Below, piece by piece: positions 62,494 through 64,000 of a stretch of 64,000 nt of DNA; positions within the stretch are counted from its first letter, which is position 1, and each line of letters opens with the position of its first letter. Under the pieces are notes generated by a model. It saw only the letters and a program-made list of their open reading frames with translations. It was not told the DNA's origin and did no database searches. Position numbers and translations under genes: made by a program. The stretch comes from Bacteroidota bacterium (GTDB taxonomy: Bacteria; Bacteroidota; Bacteroidia; B-17B0; Aurantibacillaceae): the NCBI GenBank assembly GCA_021156365.1, contig JAJNDK010000008.1:186001-250000 (forward strand), read 5' to 3'.

Positions 62494-63417
62494 TTACTTA
62501 GTTTTTTTTCGATTAAGTCCTTTTTCGTATTCTTCCTGCCTTAATTCGGTCTGTCTATTGCGAATTATAGTGCCAATCTCATCTGCACTTCCTGCTATCC
62601 TATTCAAAGCTAATAAATAACTATCCAAGGGATGTTTTGTTCCCTTTTTTAACACATACCTTAATTTATGGTCAATTTCACTCCAACCATCTTCAAAAAC
62701 AGTTCTTACTTGAATTTCCGCAAATCCTATTTTCTTTTGAGGATATGGATCAATTATATAATGAATAGATCTATATGCCTTTGGATGTACCTTAGCATCG
62801 CATCCATGCTTTTTACATTCATCAATAAACGTTTTTTCATCGCCCTTTCGATAATATGCGGTTGGACTTTCTTTTACTTTATATTGGCAATCATTAAGAA
62901 TGAAATTATGAATTCCGAACCAATCATTTTTAAAAACATGAAGAATTCTAATTCCAATCAAATCGTTAATTTCATTGGTGTAATTTTTGGCCGTAATATT
63001 TTTTACTACTCCTTTTTTCTTTGCTTCAATCGTTTTACGAATGATCTTTTCTATTAAGCTATCAGATTTTTTAAGTCTTGATCGTACTGAGTGAATACCA
63101 ACTTCCTTTGCATCATTAGTTAAAAACTTACTTACTATATCTGTGACAATTCCTTGTAATAATCCTTGATTGGAAACATAATCATCATAAATTTTCTGTA
63201 GCTCGTTCCATTTTATTTTTGTTGCATCAAAGTCTTTTTGCGAAATACTATACTTTTTAAGAAAACTCTCTTTAGGCAATAGAGCATTTTTTTCAACTGA
63301 ATTTGCAGTGAAGGAAGCAGTATTATTTGTTCTATTTATTGAAGATTTTCTGTTCAAACTATTCCAAATATAGTATATTTTCCTAACAATAACATAAGCT
63401 AAATAGAAGCAAAACAA
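62494..63417 (-). CDS. RelA/SpoT-type (p)ppGpp synthetase-domain protein
   Basis: 307 residues. An N-terminal hydrophobic stretch (FCFYLAYVIVRKIYYIW) may anchor it. A ~100-residue helical region precedes the synthetase domain, where Asp152 sits in NDLIGIRILHVF, the G-loop is AYRSIHYII (215-223), Glu234 lies in AEIQVRTV and GWSEIDHKLRY closes it. Both catalytic acidic residues are intact, and no hydrolase domain is present. The start is uncertain: only TTG codons are available (63417 or ~63357), and 63417 lies at the dnaK terminator. It could make (p)ppGpp, or ppApp-type alarmones that act as toxins. AT-rich. Confidence 0.8.
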   Translation of the reverse strand: MFCFYLAYVIVRKIYYIWNSLNRKSSINRTNNTASFTANSVEKNALLPKESFLKKYSISQKDFDATKIKWNELQKIYDDYVSNQGLLQGIVTDIVSKFLTNDAKEVGIHSVRSRLKKSDSLIEKIIRKTIEAKKKGVVKNITAKNYTNEINDLIGIRILHVFKNDWFGIHNFILNDCQYKVKESPTAYYRKGDEKTFIDECKKHGCDAKVHPKAYRSIHYIIDPYPQKKIGFAEIQVRTVFEDGWSEIDHKLRYVLKKGTKHPLDSYLLALNRIAGSADEIGTIIRNRQTELRQEEYEKGLNRKKTK

Positions 63418-63446
63418 AGCCCCATCCGATATCCGGATAGGGCTTT
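63417..63446 (-). terminator. dnaK terminator
   Basis: AAGCCCTATCCG pairs with CGGATGGGGCTT with one mismatch, about 25 bp after the dnaK stop. The RelA/SpoT gene start overlaps its end. Confidence 0.75.
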
Positions 63447-63469
63447 TATAATCAAATTTACCCGATAGA

Positions 63470-64000
63470 TTATTTCACTTCTTCGAAATCCACATCGGTT
63501 ACTTCGCTGTCTTTGCCTTTTTCATTTGAAGTACCATTTGTATTATTCGCCTGTGCATTCGGATCTGCATTGTTAGCACCTTGCTGGTTCATAGCATTGT
63601 ACATATCCTGTGATGCCGCTTCCCATGCTTTGTTCAGACCTTCCAGAGAAGAATCGATCTTTGCCAGATCTTTAGCCGCATGTGCTGTTTTCAGCTCTTC
63701 CAATGCTGCTTCGATCGCTGTTTTTTTCTCAGCCGGGATCTTGTCACCGTATTCTTTCAGCTGTTTCTCGCTTTGGAAAATGGTGGTATCCGCCTGGTTC
63801 ACTTTCTCGATCTCGTCTTTCGCTTTTTTATCCGCATCTGCATTTGCTTCTGCTTCGCGTTTCATTTTCTCGATATCTTCTTTCGACAGTCCGCTGCTTG
63901 CTTCGATACGGATGTTCTGCGTTTTCCCGGTTGCCTTGTCTTTTGCCGATACATGGATGATACCATTCGCATCGATATCAAAGGTCACTTCGATCTGCGG
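63470..64000 (-). CDS. dnaK: Molecular chaperone DnaK (Hsp70), C-terminal part
   Basis: The frame runs off the window end, so only the last ~177 residues are seen. [30 protein letters not shown] is the end of the substrate-binding beta domain. [20 protein letters not shown] begins the helical lid, which ends in a Gln/Asn-rich tail and the EEVK-like terminus ([10 protein letters not shown]). DnaK folds nascent and stressed proteins with DnaJ and GrpE. It is the conserved neighbour that bounds the AT-rich island downstream. Confidence 0.97.
   Translation of the reverse strand, partial: PQIEVTFDIDANGIIHVSAKDKATGKTQNIRIEASSGLSKEDIEKMKREAEANADADKKAKDEIEKVNQADTTIFQSEKQLKEYGDKIPAEKKTAIEAALEELKTAHAAKDLAKIDSSLEGLNKAWEAASQDMYNAMNQQGANNADPNAQANNTNGTSNEKGKDSEVTDVDFEEVK

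Overview
The window comes from a member of the phylum Bacteroidota, most likely a Chitinophagales- or Sphingobacteriales-like environmental lineage (inference, no marker gene settles it). The support is: secreted proteins with type IX secretion (T9SS) type A and type B C-terminal signals; repeated TAnnTTTG promoter -7 motifs at a short distance from starts; scarce Shine-Dalgarno sequences; a beta-propeller sensor kinase with a LytTR regulator; an ABC-2 permease fused to an M1 peptidase; and a phosphosulfolactate synthase. By eye G+C is in the low-to-mid 40s %, dropping to about 30% in lines sampled from 61.8-63.4 kb.

Region 0-9 kb holds the end of an S37 peptidase, a subclass B1 metallo-beta-lactamase, and a string of small regulator/effector units: AraC+SDR, a luciferase-like oxidoreductase behind a perfect dyad, an ArsR-SRPBCC-SRPBCC operon with two operator dyads, a cupin, a second AraC, two small lipoproteins and a VOC protein. 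Region 9-22 kb has the sensor kinase/LytTR pair, an erythromycin-esterase-like exoprotein, a fatty acid desaturase, a GNAT enzyme, a MuiA-like protein, an intergenic nested palindrome and a T9SS protein with dockerin-like and cohesin-like parts. Region 22-29 kb is accessory: a HipBA toxin-antitoxin pair, a Fur-family regulator with a putative redox/metal/methyltransferase operon, and a partial duplication behind tRNA-Pro beside tRNA-Ser.

Region 29-39 kb carries a peptide-type ABC importer without ATPase genes, two large surface proteins (one type B T9SS, one with Ca-binding-like and collagen-like repeats), an alanine/saccharopine dehydrogenase-family enzyme and a frameshifted lipoprotein. Region 39-61 kb is mostly housekeeping-like: Pif1-type helicase, ABC/M1 exporter-peptidase pair, two envelope proteins, Nif3 plus zinc-ribbon coiled coil, a lytic transglycosylase, a TPR-ComA operon, GlmM, a MATE exporter and a T9SS type A protein.

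The last 2.3 kb place an AT-rich block immediately downstream of dnaK: a RelA/SpoT-type nucleotide synthetase translationally close to a small OB-fold/SNase-like protein, with a second paralogue behind it. This is the best candidate here for an undescribed stress, toxin-antitoxin or defence module. Two short coding-like ORFs (33669-33785 and 41490-41600, both minus strand) were found by reading intergenic sequence.
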